Assembly: GCA_031411575.1 (NCBI GenBank)
Contig: JANOBJ010000350.1
Location: 1 to 20,802 of the forward strand
Length of the DNA stretch: 20,802 nt
Source of the DNA: JANOBJ01 sp031411575
GTDB taxonomy: Bacteria; Pseudomonadota; Gammaproteobacteria; Burkholderiales; Burkholderiaceae_C
Direction of reading: 5' to 3'
Shown: piece after piece, positions 1-7,882 of the stretch
How the letters are laid out: each line of letters opens with the position of its first letter
How positions within the stretch are numbered: position 1 is the stretch's first letter
Notes under the pieces: generated by a model
Databases searched by the model: none
Told to the model about the DNA's origin: nothing
Seen by the model: only the letters and a program-made list of their open reading frames with translations
Made by a program: the position numbers and the translations under genes

Positions 1-122
1 GAGCTGGCCGTCGGCGGTTTTTTGTAAACTTGAGCGTCAGTCAGTGGCTTGTAAGAGGCAGCGCCGACAGTACCTCGCAGTTGCCACACGGCAAGTCCGG
101 ATCAACCTGAGGAGACAAGTCC

Positions 123-2108
123 ATGAGTGCCATCGAGTCGGGTTTGGTCGAGAACCGCGTATTTCCCCCCGCCGAGGCAGCTGTCCGGAACGCCCGCATC
201 TCGGGCATGGATGCCTACAACGCCCTGTGCGCCGAAGCCGAGAAGGATTTCGAGGGCTTCTGGGCGCGGCTGGCGCGCGAAAACGTGGTCTGGAGCAAGC
301 CGTTCACCCGGACGCTGGATGAGTCAAACGCGCCGTTCTACAAATGGTTCGACGACGGCGAACTCAATGCCAGCGCCAACTGTTTGGACAAGCACATTGG
401 CACTCCGGTCGAGAACAAGACCGCCATCATCTTTGAAGCCGATGACGGCCAGGTCACCAAAGTTACCTACAAAGAGCTGCTGGCCCGTGTCAGCCAGTTT
501 GCCAACGCGCTCAAGGCCCACGGCATCAAGAACGGCGACCGCGTCCTCATCTACATGCCCATGACCGTGGAGGGCGTGATTGCGATGCAGGCTTGCGCGC
601 GCATAGGGGCCACCCACAGTGTGGTGTTTGGCGGCTTCTCGGCCAAGGCGCTGCAGGAACGCATCATCGACGCGGGCGCGGTAGCGGTGATCACCGCCAA
701 CTTCCAGATGCGCGGCGGCAAGGAGCTGCCGCTGAAGGCCATCGTGGACGAAGGCCTGGCCATGGGCGGCTGCGAGTCAATCCAGAACGTATTGGTGTAC
801 CAGCGCACGCAGAGCCCGTGCAACATGGTCGCCGGCCGGGACAAGACTTTCACCGAGGCGCTGGCCGGCCAGAGCACCACCTGCGCCCCCGCGATGGTGG
901 GCGCCGAGCACCCACTGTTCATCCTCTACACCTCGGGGTCCACGGGCAAGCCCAAGGGCGTGCAGCATTCCACTGGCGGCTACCTGTTGTGGGCCAAGCT
1001 CACCATGGACTGGACGTTTGACCTCAAACCGTCAGATGTGTTCTGGTGCACGGCTGATATCGGCTGGATCACTGGCCACACCTATGTGGCCTACGGTCCG
1101 CTGGCGGCGGGCGCCACGCAGATCATCTTCGAGGGCATCCCCACGTACCCGAACGCGGGCCGCTTCTGGCAGATGATCGAGAAGCATCGGTGCACGATTT
1201 TCTACACCGCGCCCACCGCGATCCGCTCGCTCATCAAGGCGGCCGAGGGCGACGAAAAAGTGCACCCCGCGCGCAGCGATCTGAGCAGCCTGCGGATTCT
1301 GGGCACCGTGGGCGAGCCCATCAACCCCGAGGCCTGGATGTGGTACCACCGGCATGTGGGCGGGGAGCGTTGCCCGATTGTCGACACCTTCTGGCAGACT
1401 GAAACCGGTGGCCACATGATCACGCCGCTGCCCGGCGCCACGCCCACCGTGCCCGGTAGCTGCACGCTGCCGCTGCCCGGCATCATGGCCGCGATCGTGG
1501 ACGAGGTGGGGCACGACATACCGAATGGTTCGGGCGGCATGCTGGTGGTCAAGCGCCCCTGGCCGTCGATGATCCGCACGATCTGGGGCGATCCGGAGCG
1601 CTATCAGAAGAGTTACTTCCCGGCCGAGATGGGCGGCACGTATTACCTGGCCGGTGACGGCGCGGTGCGTAGCGCTGACCGAGGTTACTTCCGCATCACC
1701 GGCCGCATCGACGACGTGCTCAACGTCTCGGGCCACCGCATGGGCACGATGGAGATCGAGTCGGCCCTGGTGTCCATGACCACGCTGGTGGCCGAAGCCG
1801 CGGTGGTGGGCCGCCCCGATGATCTGACCGGTGAGGCGATCTGTGCCTTTGTGGTCTTGAAGCGTTCGCGCCCTACGGGCGAGGAAGCCGTCAAGATCGC
1901 CAATGAGCTGCGAGCCTGGGTAGCCAAGGAGATCGGCCCGATTGCCAAGCCCAAGGACATCCGCTTTGGCGACAACCTGCCCAAGACCCGCAGCGGCAAG
2001 ATCATGCGGCGCCTGCTGCGCAGCATTGCCAAGGGCGAGGCGATCACGCAGGACACCAGCACGCTCGAGAACCCGGCCATCCTCGAACAGCTGGCGGAAA
2101 AGCTCTGA
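123..2108 (+). CDS. acs: acetyl-CoA synthetase (acetate--CoA ligase, AMP-forming)
   Basis: A 661-residue enzyme that activates acetate with ATP and CoA through acetyl-AMP; cytoplasmic. It has the full layout of the Acs family: an N-terminal ACS extension (about residues 20-85), then the AMP-binding domain with P-loop motif YTSGSTGKPKG (269-279), the core motif around TFWQTETGG (422-430), and a C-terminal lid ending in the RSGKIMRRLLR motif with catalytic, acetylatable Lys626. Trp424 directly before QTE matches the tryptophan that restricts the pocket to acetate in characterised Acs, which argues for acetate over longer acids. Length fits the usual 645-660. The start at 123 has a good ribosome site, GAGGAG at 109-114. 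It stands alone: no gene is visible in the preceding 122 bases and the next gene is 207 bp away. Propionyl-CoA synthetase is the main alternative and is less likely. Confidence 0.93.
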   Translation: MSAIESGLVENRVFPPAEAAVRNARISGMDAYNALCAEAEKDFEGFWARLARENVVWSKPFTRTLDESNAPFYKWFDDGELNASANCLDKHIGTPVENKTAIIFEADDGQVTKVTYKELLARVSQFANALKAHGIKNGDRVLIYMPMTVEGVIAMQACARIGATHSVVFGGFSAKALQERIIDAGAVAVITANFQMRGGKELPLKAIVDEGLAMGGCESIQNVLVYQRTQSPCNMVAGRDKTFTEALAGQSTTCAPAMVGAEHPLFILYTSGSTGKPKGVQHSTGGYLLWAKLTMDWTFDLKPSDVFWCTADIGWITGHTYVAYGPLAAGATQIIFEGIPTYPNAGRFWQMIEKHRCTIFYTAPTAIRSLIKAAEGDEKVHPARSDLSSLRILGTVGEPINPEAWMWYHRHVGGERCPIVDTFWQTETGGHMITPLPGATPTVPGSCTLPLPGIMAAIVDEVGHDIPNGSGGMLVVKRPWPSMIRTIWGDPERYQKSYFPAEMGGTYYLAGDGAVRSADRGYFRITGRIDDVLNVSGHRMGTMEIESALVSMTTLVAEAAVVGRPDDLTGEAICAFVVLKRSRPTGEEAVKIANELRAWVAKEIGPIAKPKDIRFGDNLPKTRSGKIMRRLLRSIAKGEAITQDTSTLENPAILEQLAEKL

Positions 2109-2315
2109 CCGAGGCGCCAGCCCGGCGGCGAAAGTGTTGCGTTCCGAGAACGGTTGTGAGTTTTAGCGCCACCGTGTAACCATTCCCGATCTGGCGCGGC
2201 GTCGTCTGACATGCGCTTGCGCCCGGCCCCACATGCGCCGGCCCGTCTGACCGACACGGTCTGCACGCGCCTGGTCCCAGACTTAGCTTACCAGCAACTC
2301 TGAGGAATCAGGCTC

Positions 2316-3071
2316 ATGAACATTCTCAACAAATTTCTGCTCGCGTGCGTGCCCGTGGTGGGTCTCGCCGCCTGTGGCGGTGGCGATACGGACGACCGGC
2401 TCGACGTGGCCGACCCGGCGGTGCGCTTCGTGCACGCGTCTCCACTTGCACCCAATGTCACCCTGTTTCGCAATGCCGTTGCGCAGACTGACGTGACCGA
2501 TGTGGCTTACAAGTTTGCGTCGAACTACTTTGATGTGTCGTCAAGCACGGCCGATTGGTCAGTGAAGACATCTGTGGGGGACGCGACCGTCGGTACGGTG
2601 CTGATCAACCCAGCCCGCGGCAACAAGTACACCATCGTGGCGTTGCCATCGTCGAACACTGAAAACAGCGTCTATGTGATCCAGGACCCGTACAACAAGT
2701 CGCTCACGACCGACAAGGCCAAGCTGCGTGTGATGAACGCCTCGTTCAACGCCAGCAATATCGACCTGTACATGACGGCGGCGGGCGTGGACATCGCGGC
2801 TGCCAGCGTCACCCCGCTCATCGCGGCCACCGCGTACAAGACGTCCGGGCCGGCTTCTGGCAGCGATTCCATCTCCATTGACGGCGGCACTTACCAGGTC
2901 GCCATCACCGCTGCTGGCACCAAGACCGTGCTGTTCAAGGGGCAACTGCTGGTCGGGGCCAACCAGGACGTGCTGCTGCTGAGCGTGCCCGACTCGTTGT
3001 TGCCCGGCGCGATCAAGACGCTGGTGAAGGTGGAAGGCTCGGCCGGCGCCACGGAGCTACCGGCGAGCTGA
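2316..3071 (+). CDS. DUF4397-domain lipoprotein
   Basis: A 251-residue exported lipoprotein of unknown function. The N-terminus is a short lipoprotein signal (MNILNKF, then a hydrophobic stretch) ending in lipobox LAAC, which makes Cys20 the lipidated residue, followed by a flexible GGGDTDD segment. The rest looks like DUF4397: a VRFVHASPLAPNVTLF opening at about residues 36-51 and a second related unit beginning LRVMNASFNASNIDLYMTA near residue 137, so the domain appears internally duplicated beta-sandwich-like sequence. An SD-like TGAGGA at 2301-2306 lies upstream. The absence of Asp at +2 after the cysteine suggests outer-membrane sorting, by analogy with E. coli rules. It ends 4 bp before the convergent stop of the VF530 gene. 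The 207 bp upstream show no convincing promoter or terminator. Domain assignment is by recognition of the pattern; the function is not known. Confidence 0.82.
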   Translation: MNILNKFLLACVPVVGLAACGGGDTDDRLDVADPAVRFVHASPLAPNVTLFRNAVAQTDVTDVAYKFASNYFDVSSSTADWSVKTSVGDATVGTVLINPARGNKYTIVALPSSNTENSVYVIQDPYNKSLTTDKAKLRVMNASFNASNIDLYMTAAGVDIAAASVTPLIAATAYKTSGPASGSDSISIDGGTYQVAITAAGTKTVLFKGQLLVGANQDVLLLSVPDSLLPGAIKTLVKVEGSAGATELPAS

Positions 3072-3075
3072 GGCT

Positions 3076-3393
3076 TCACACAGGACCGTGCGGATCTGCT
3101 GCGCTGGCCTGGCTGCGCCGGATGTCCCGCAACATGAAGAGATAGAGGCTTTCGACTTTCTCGCGCGCCCAAGGCGTCTTGCGCAGAAACTTCAGGCTGG
3201 AGGCGAGGCTGGGGTCGCTGGTGAAACAGCGTACCGGTATGCGCTCGCCCAGCCCCGTCCAGCCGTAGTGCGCCACCAGCGCGGTCACGATGGCCTCCAG
3301 CGTGAGCCCGTGCAACGGATTGCGCGGCTGGGCCGGCGATCCGGAAGTCGTGGAGGGGTCGGGCGGGGCTGACATGGGGCGATTCTGGCTCAT
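3076..3393 (-). CDS. VF530-family (DUF2132) DNA-binding protein
   Basis: A small basic protein of 105 residues from the start at 3393, or 99 from the second Met at 3375. The conserved core is NPLHGLTLEAIVTALVAHYG followed by WTGLGERIPVRCF and LKFLRKTPWAREKVESLYL, the hallmark of the VF530/DUF2132 family. The founding member is a small Vibrio protein reported to bind DNA. The first 25 residues are Ser/Pro-rich and probably disordered. Neither candidate start has a recognisable Shine-Dalgarno, so the start is uncertain. A longer open frame continues upstream across the cytochrome gene, but that part reads as arginine-rich out-of-frame sequence and is not included. The gene is convergent with the DUF4397 lipoprotein gene (4 bp between stops). 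It lies downstream of the cytochrome c gene on the same strand but is separated from it by a strong terminator, so it probably has its own promoter. Confidence 0.8.
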   Translation of the reverse strand: MSQNRPMSAPPDPSTTSGSPAQPRNPLHGLTLEAIVTALVAHYGWTGLGERIPVRCFTSDPSLASSLKFLRKTPWAREKVESLYLFMLRDIRRSQASAADPHGPV

Positions 3394-3454
3394 CGGCGAC
3401 CAGGGCTCGAGCTTGACCAGCTTCTGGCGGGGGCGCAGCATCCCGGTCACAAAC

Positions 3455-3482
3455 AAAAAAGCCCGCTCGAAGCGGGCTTTTG
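3455..3482 (-). terminator. intrinsic terminator of the cytochrome c gene
   Basis: A perfect 7-bp GC stem, GCCCGCT (3461-3467) and AGCGGGC (3471-3477), encloses a 3-nt CGA loop. The stem is extended by four A-T pairs, and on the minus strand it is followed by a run of six T (3460-3455). It lies about 50 bp after the stop of the minus-strand cytochrome c gene. The plus strand also has four T after the stem, but no plus-strand gene needs it. Confidence 0.9.
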
Positions 3483-3530
3483 TCCTGTGAGGCGGCAGCA
3501 TGCTGCCGTTGAACCGGCGCGTTGCTGCGG

Positions 3531-3836
3531 TTACTTGACGGTCAGCACCCAGGCGGCCAGCTTCTTGGCTTCGGCTTCGGTCACCTGCGCGTTGGCGGGC
3601 ATGGGCACCGCGCCCCAGACGCCAGCGCCACCCTTGACGATCTTGGCGGCCAGCTTGTCCACAGCGTCCTTTTGCCCGGCGTATTTGGCCGCGACATCCT
3701 TGTAGGAGGGGCCGACGAGCTTTTTGTCGGTAGCATGGCAGGCCATGCAATTTTTCTCCTTGGCAAACGCCTCGTCGGCGAATGCGGGAGCCGTTACGCA
3801 GACCGCAGCGGCCAAAGCCATCATCAAGCGCTTCAT
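3531..3836 (-). CDS. periplasmic class I c-type cytochrome (c551/c552-like)
   Basis: A 101-residue monoheme cytochrome c that carries electrons in the periplasm. It has a Sec signal peptide (MKRLMMALAAAVCVTAPAFA, cleavage before DEA), a haem attachment motif CMACH at residues 30-34, and a distal VPMPAN segment whose Met79 is the expected sixth iron ligand. The size and the KNCMACHATDKKLVGPSYKDVAAKY pattern, split here by its motif CMACH, fit the small c551/c552 family. Two ATGs are adjacent (3839 and 3836). The AGGA at 3842-3845 is only 2 nt from the first but 5 nt from the second, so the second is preferred. A TAAAAT hexamer on the minus strand at 3881-3876 is a possible -10 element. It is single-gene, divergent from the Trp-rich protein gene and ended by the hairpin near 3468. 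Its redox partner is not visible; the cbb3 genes are 16 kb away. Confidence 0.92.
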   Translation of the reverse strand: MKRLMMALAAAVCVTAPAFADEAFAKEKNCMACHATDKKLVGPSYKDVAAKYAGQKDAVDKLAAKIVKGGAGVWGAVPMPANAQVTEAEAKKLAAWVLTVK

Positions 3837-3937
3837 CATCGTCCTCGTGGGTTAAATTACACCTCTATTAACGGCATTTTAGTGACCCCGGTTGACCCCG
3901 ACTGCTGTCAGGGAACCCCCAAAACGCGGAGAACGTG

Positions 3938-4180
3938 ATGTATTTGCTCGGAATCGGGATCGTCTTGCTACTACTGAAGTACCTGGAAATCGGGCCAGTC
4001 GCCACCTGGAGCTGGCTGATCGTGCTCGCACCGTTCGGGCTGGCTGTGGCGTGGTGGGCTTGGGCCGACGCGACCGGTTACACCAAGAAAAAAGCCATGG
4101 ACCGGATGGACGAGCGGAAAAAGTTGCGTCTTGACAAACAAAAAACGGCGCTGGGCATGGGGCCCAAGAAGCGTCGTTAA
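3938..4180 (+). CDS. small Trp-rich membrane protein (TIGR04438-like)
   Basis: An 80-residue protein with two hydrophobic segments (about residues 2-15 and 24-44) and a strongly basic C-terminus rich in Lys and Arg. The pattern LKYLEIGP, then a Trp-rich second helix ending AWWAWADATGYTKKKAMDRMDERKK, matches the betaproteobacterial small Trp-rich family TIGR04438, whose function is unknown. The tail would face the cytoplasm under the positive-inside rule. A GTG precedes the ATG directly; the ATG at 3938 is chosen because GGAG at 3928-3931 is 6 nt away. The gene is divergent from the cytochrome c gene across 101 bp. The family call comes from recognition, not a search. Confidence 0.8.
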   Translation: MYLLGIGIVLLLLKYLEIGPVATWSWLIVLAPFGLAVAWWAWADATGYTKKKAMDRMDERKKLRLDKQKTALGMGPKKRR

Positions 4181-4199
4181 AAGCGCCGTTCGGGCCATA

Positions 4200-4263
4200 T
4201 TTCAAGCCAAAGAGGCCGCACGTCCGCTCCCCGTGGTCATAATTTGCTATAGATATAATAGCA
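4200..4263 (+). repeat. dispersed repeat copy A, intergenic
   Basis: A 64-bp unit beginning TTTCAAGCCAAA and ending in a palindrome, TTTGCTAT (4243-4250) and ATAGCAAA (4258-4265), with perfect 8-bp arms and a 7-nt loop. It aligns without gaps to 7883-7946, with 50 of 64 positions identical by hand count. It sits between the convergent Trp-rich protein gene and ilvD. No T-run follows the hairpin on either strand, so it is not a canonical intrinsic terminator. Confidence 0.8.
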
Positions 4264-4311
4264 AACGGCTCGTCGAACGTCTGCGCACCCGCGAGCCCGG
4301 TCGGTGCCGGC

Positions 4312-6009
4312 TCAGTAGTTGTCCAACACCGCGCCCTTGCTGGCGCTGGCCGCATTGAACGCAAACTTGGCCTGCACACCGCGCAGGTAACGCGGTTTCG
4401 GTGCCGTCCAGCCTGCGCGGCGTTTGGCGATCTCGGCCTCGGGCACGTTCAGTTCCAGCACCAGCTGGCGCGCGTCGATGGTGATGCTGTCGCCTTCGTG
4501 GACAAATGCGATCGTGCCGCCGGCCGCCGCTTCGGGCGCCACGTGGCCCACCACCATGCCCCAGGTGCCGCCCGAGAAGCGGCCGTCGGTGATCAGGCCC
4601 ACGCTTTCACCCAGGCCCGCACCGATCAGCGCGCCCGTGGGTGCCAGCATCTCGGGCATGCCCGGCCCGCCCTTGGGGCCAAGGTAGCGCAACACCATCA
4701 CGTCACCGGCCTTGATCTTGCCCGCCAGAATCGCTTCCAGCGCCGACTGCTCGTCGTCGAACACCCGCGCCGGACCAGTGATGTCGGGGTTTTTCAGGCC
4801 CGTGATCTTGGCGACCGCGCCCTCAGGGCTCAGGTTGCCTTTCAGGATGGCCAGGTGGCCCTGGGCGTACATCGGCTTGTTGATCGGGCGGATCACGTCC
4901 TGATCGGCCCGTGGCGCATCGGGCACGTCTTTCAGCAATTCGGCAATCGTCTGGCCGGTGATGGTTAGACAGTCGCCATGCAACAGGCCGGCGGCCAGCA
5001 GCGTCTTCATGACCTGCGGAATGCCGCCGGCCTTGTGCAAATCGACCGCGAGGTACTTGCCCGACGGCTTGAGGTCGCACAGCACGGGGGTCTTGACGCG
5101 AATGCGCTCGAAGTCGTCAATCGTCCATTCCACCTCGGCCGCGTGCGCAATCGCCAGGAAATGCAGCACCGCGTTGGTCGAGCCACCGGTGGCCATGATC
5201 ACGGCCACGGCGTTTTCGATGGCCTTGCGGGTCACGATGTCGCGTGGCTTGATGCCCTTTTTGATGGCTTCCACCAGCACCTTGGCTGATTCCTTCGCCG
5301 AGTTCATCTTCTCGTCGTGCGGGTTGGCCATGGTGGACGAGTAGGGCAGGCTGATGCCCAGCGCCTCAAACGCGCTCGACATGGTGTTGGCCGTGTACAT
5401 GCCGCCGCACGAGCCGGTGCCGGGCACCGCGCGCATCTCGATTTCGCGCAAGTCCGCGTCGCTCAGATTGCCGGCGGCGTTTTGCCCCACGGCCTCGAAC
5501 ACGCTCACGATGTTCAGATCTTGGCCTTTGTAGTGACCCGGCAAGATCGTGCCGCCGTACACGTAAATGGCCGGCACGTTGGCGCGCAGCATGCCCATCA
5601 GGCCGCCGGGCATGTTCTTGTCGCAGCCGCCGACCACCAGCACGCCGTCCATCCACTGGCCCTGCACGCAGGTTTCGATGCAGTCGCTGATGACTTCGCG
5701 GCTCACCAGGCTGTACTTCATGCCCTCGGTGCCCATCGCCATGCCGTCGCTGATGGTGGGGGTGCCAAACACCTGCGCGTTGCCGCCGGCTTCCTCGATG
5801 CCCTCGATCGCCGCGTCGGCCAGCTTCTGCAGGCCGCTGTTGCATGGCGTGATGGTGCTGTGCCCGTTGGCCACGCCCACCATCGGCTTCTTGAAGTCGC
5901 TTTCCTGGTAGCCCATGGCGTAGTACATGGAGCGGTTGGGCGCGCGCGATTTGCCCTCCACGATGGTGGCGGAGCGGGCATTGATCTTGATCACTTTGGT
6001 GTCGGCCAT
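4312..6009 (-). CDS. ilvD: dihydroxy-acid dehydratase
   Basis: A 565-residue cytoplasmic enzyme that dehydrates 2,3-dihydroxy-isovalerate and 2,3-dihydroxy-3-methylvalerate to the 2-keto acids of valine and isoleucine synthesis. Three cysteines are in the positions expected for Fe-S ligands: Cys56 in TPCNSGL, Cys129 in GGCDKNMPG, and Cys201 in GTGSCGGMYTANTM. The C-terminal half carries GPKGGPGMPEM and the LITDGRFSGGTWG motif. The three-cysteine arrangement and the length of about 565 suggest the [2Fe-2S] branch rather than the longer E. coli [4Fe-4S] type; that is inference. The start at 6009 has only a weak GAGA ribosome site. It is divergent from a LysR regulator, separated by 115 bp, and so may be a target of it. 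A sugar-acid dehydratase of the same superfamily is a less likely alternative. Confidence 0.95.
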   Translation of the reverse strand: MADTKVIKINARSATIVEGKSRAPNRSMYYAMGYQESDFKKPMVGVANGHSTITPCNSGLQKLADAAIEGIEEAGGNAQVFGTPTISDGMAMGTEGMKYSLVSREVISDCIETCVQGQWMDGVLVVGGCDKNMPGGLMGMLRANVPAIYVYGGTILPGHYKGQDLNIVSVFEAVGQNAAGNLSDADLREIEMRAVPGTGSCGGMYTANTMSSAFEALGISLPYSSTMANPHDEKMNSAKESAKVLVEAIKKGIKPRDIVTRKAIENAVAVIMATGGSTNAVLHFLAIAHAAEVEWTIDDFERIRVKTPVLCDLKPSGKYLAVDLHKAGGIPQVMKTLLAAGLLHGDCLTITGQTIAELLKDVPDAPRADQDVIRPINKPMYAQGHLAILKGNLSPEGAVAKITGLKNPDITGPARVFDDEQSALEAILAGKIKAGDVMVLRYLGPKGGPGMPEMLAPTGALIGAGLGESVGLITDGRFSGGTWGMVVGHVAPEAAAGGTIAFVHEGDSITIDARQLVLELNVPEAEIAKRRAGWTAPKPRYLRGVQAKFAFNAASASKGAVLDNY

Positions 6010-6111
6010 GGTCGGTCTCGGGTGTGTTTCGGCGGGATGGCTGAGAAATTCGCAGCAGCGAGTATGCGCCGGCTGAAGTCGCTGGTCTAATCTATTTGTT
6101 CGTCTGTATTA

Positions 6112-6126
6112 ATATGCGCAGCATAT
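6112..6126. promoter_or_regulatory. palindrome over the LysR start codon
   Basis: A perfect inverted repeat, ATATGC (6112-6117) and GCATAT (6121-6126), with a 3-nt spacer overlaps the A and T of the LysR-gene ATG at 6125. A TATTAAT stretch at 6107-6113 immediately precedes it. It could be an operator or part of the ribosome-loading region. The AT-rich sequence stands out from its surroundings, but no protein can be assigned to it from sequence alone. Confidence 0.35.
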
Positions 6127-7063
6127 GAACGAACTCACTATCGAGTTGCGCCTGTGGCGGCAATTCCTGGCGGTGGCCGAGGAGTTGCACTTTGGCCGCG
6201 CCGCGCTGCGACTGCACATGACGCAACCGCCGCTGACACAGGCCATCGCCCAACTCGAACGGCTGCTGGGCCTGCGCCTGTTCGACCGCACCAAGCGCAG
6301 CGTGGCGCTGACGCCTGCTGGCGCTGCGCTGGTGCCCGAGGTGCGCGACCTGCTGGCCCGCGCTCAGGCGCTGCCGGCCCGCGCACGGGCTGCGGCCGGT
6401 GGCGAAGTCGGGCGGCTGCGGCTGGCATTTGTGTCCACCGTCGGCTTTGCGCTGTTGCCGCAATGGGTGCGCGCCTTTCGGCAGCGGTACCCGCAGGTGC
6501 AGCTGGAACTGATCGAAGCCACTGGCGATGTGCAGTTGCAGCTGTTGGCGCGCGGCGAGATCGACGCCGGCTTCATGCTCCATTCGCCCGGCTTTGCGCC
6601 GGCTGGCCTGGAGCGTGCGCTGATCGCCAGCGAGCCGCTGGTGGTGGCGCTGCCCGAGCAGCACCCGTTGGCCACGGCGCAGAAGCTGCCGCTGGCACGG
6701 GTGCTGGCCGAGCCGCTGGTGATCTTCCCGCGCCGCATCGTGCCGTCGCTGTATGACGCCATCTTCGCGATGTACCACGCCGCCAGCCGATCCCCCCAGG
6801 TGGCGCAGGAAGCCATCCAGATGCAGACCATCGTCAACCTCGTCTCCGCCGGGCTGGGCCTGGCCTGGGTGCCCGCGAGCGTGCGGCAGTTTCAACGGCC
6901 GGGGGTGGTGTACCGCGAGGTCGCGGGTGGCAAAGGCAGAGATGTACCGGGGTGCGAGACGAGTCTGGTGTGGGTGGCGACCAATCGCGGGCCTGCTCTG
7001 GAACGTTTTATCGCGTTTCTGGGGGCCGAAGACCCAACCGTGCACAATCCCTCCCCATGCTGA
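6125..7063 (+). CDS. LysR-family transcriptional regulator
   Basis: A 312-residue regulator with a canonical N-terminal winged helix-turn-helix (about residues 8-66: LRLWRQFLAVAEELHFGRAA, then TQPPLTQAIAQLERLLGLRLF). A linker helix and a periplasmic-binding-protein-like effector domain follow (about 93-300). The overall pattern, including EATGDVQLQLLARGEIDAGF and the PEQHPLA segment, resembles the aromatic/beta-ketoadipate group of LysR proteins (CatM/BenM-like), but the effector cannot be read from sequence. It is divergent from ilvD, the usual layout for a LysR protein and its target. It overlaps lgt downstream by 7 nt, so the two are probably co-transcribed. The palindrome over the start codon may be an autoregulatory site. 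No clear Shine-Dalgarno precedes the ATG. Confidence 0.9.
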   Translation: MNELTIELRLWRQFLAVAEELHFGRAALRLHMTQPPLTQAIAQLERLLGLRLFDRTKRSVALTPAGAALVPEVRDLLARAQALPARARAAAGGEVGRLRLAFVSTVGFALLPQWVRAFRQRYPQVQLELIEATGDVQLQLLARGEIDAGFMLHSPGFAPAGLERALIASEPLVVALPEQHPLATAQKLPLARVLAEPLVIFPRRIVPSLYDAIFAMYHAASRSPQVAQEAIQMQTIVNLVSAGLGLAWVPASVRQFQRPGVVYREVAGGKGRDVPGCETSLVWVATNRGPALERFIAFLGAEDPTVHNPSPC

Positions 7064-7881
7064 TCCACCCCGCCATCAACCCTGTCGCCTTGCAACTTGG
7101 CCCCGTCGCCATCCATTGGTACGGGCTGACTTACCTGGCCGCGTTTGGCCTGTTCTTGTTTCTGGGCATCCGGCGGCTCAGGCACGAACCGTTTGCGTCG
7201 ATCACGGGGCCGGGCGCGTGGAGTCGGCGCGATGTGGAGGACATCCTGTTTCTCGGGGTGATGGGCGTGGTGATCGGTGGGCGCATCGGCTACTGCCTGT
7301 TTTACAAGCCGGGCTACTACCTGTCGAACCCGTTGGAGATTTTTGCGGTGTGGCAGGGCGGCATGAGCTTTCATGGCGGCATGCTGGGCGTGATGGCGGC
7401 GATGGTGTGGTTTGCGCGCTCGCGGCAGCGGCCGTTTTTGCAAGTGATGGATTTTGTGGCGCCGTGCGTCCCGACCGGTCGGGCCGCCGGGCGGGTGGGT
7501 AATTTCATCAATGGCGAGTTGTGGGGTCGCGTGGCTGACCCGTCGCTGCCCTGGGGCATGGTGTTTCGCGGCGCGGGCAGCACGCCGCGCCATCCGTCGC
7601 AGGTTTACCAGTTCTTGCTGGAAGGGCTGCTGCTGTTTGTGCTGCTCTGGCTCTACGGCCGCAAGGAGCGGGCGCAGGGGCAGGTGGCAGCGGCGTTTTT
7701 GTTGGGCTATGGGGTGTTTCGTTTCATTGCCGAGTTTTTCCGCGAACCGGACGCACACCTGGGCTTGCTGGCGCTGGGCATGAGCATGGGGCAGTGGCTG
7801 TGCGTGCCGATGATTCTGGCCGGCGCAGCGCTGTGGTGGTGGTTTGGGCAGCGCGGCGCCCAACTGCGCGGAATGTCATGA
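7057..7881 (+). CDS. lgt: phosphatidylglycerol--prolipoprotein diacylglyceryl transferase
   Basis: A 274-residue inner-membrane enzyme that moves diacylglycerol from phosphatidylglycerol onto the lipobox cysteine of prolipoproteins, the first step of lipoprotein maturation. Several hydrophobic segments are visible. Family motifs are present: HWYGLTYLAAF near residue 20, GGMSFHGG with His106, and the Lgt signature GRVGNFINGELWGR (145-158). The C-terminal RFIAEFFREPD segment is also typical. The length is slightly below the E. coli protein (291). The ATG lies 7 nt inside the LysR gene, implying translational coupling, and no strong ribosome site is seen. The start fits because MLIHPAINPVALQLGPVAI is the normal N-terminus. 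A dispersed repeat begins 2 bp after its stop. Its product would process the DUF4397 lipoprotein encoded upstream, as well as all other lipoproteins of the cell. Confidence 0.95.
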   Translation: MLIHPAINPVALQLGPVAIHWYGLTYLAAFGLFLFLGIRRLRHEPFASITGPGAWSRRDVEDILFLGVMGVVIGGRIGYCLFYKPGYYLSNPLEIFAVWQGGMSFHGGMLGVMAAMVWFARSRQRPFLQVMDFVAPCVPTGRAAGRVGNFINGELWGRVADPSLPWGMVFRGAGSTPRHPSQVYQFLLEGLLLFVLLWLYGRKERAQGQVAAAFLLGYGVFRFIAEFFREPDAHLGLLALGMSMGQWLCVPMILAGAALWWWFGQRGAQLRGMS

Positions 7882-7882
7882 T

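Noticed and set aside
10..25. GC then T-run at the window start, resembling the end of an intrinsic terminator
   Set aside because: The left half of any stem lies outside the window or is absent, so it cannot be supported.
2137..2166. TTGCGT-N18-TTTTAG considered as a promoter for the DUF4397 gene
   Set aside because: The -10 matches only three bases and lacks the conserved A and final T.
3076..3750. A 224-codon minus-strand frame spanning the cytochrome gene and the VF530 gene
   Set aside because: Only the last 105 codons have family-like sequence. The rest is arginine-rich out-of-frame reading of the cytochrome gene and crosses its terminator.
4293..4313. GC hairpin over the ilvD stop codon, considered as its terminator
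   Set aside because: The seven-pair stem has a bulge and there is no downstream T-run, so the support is too weak.
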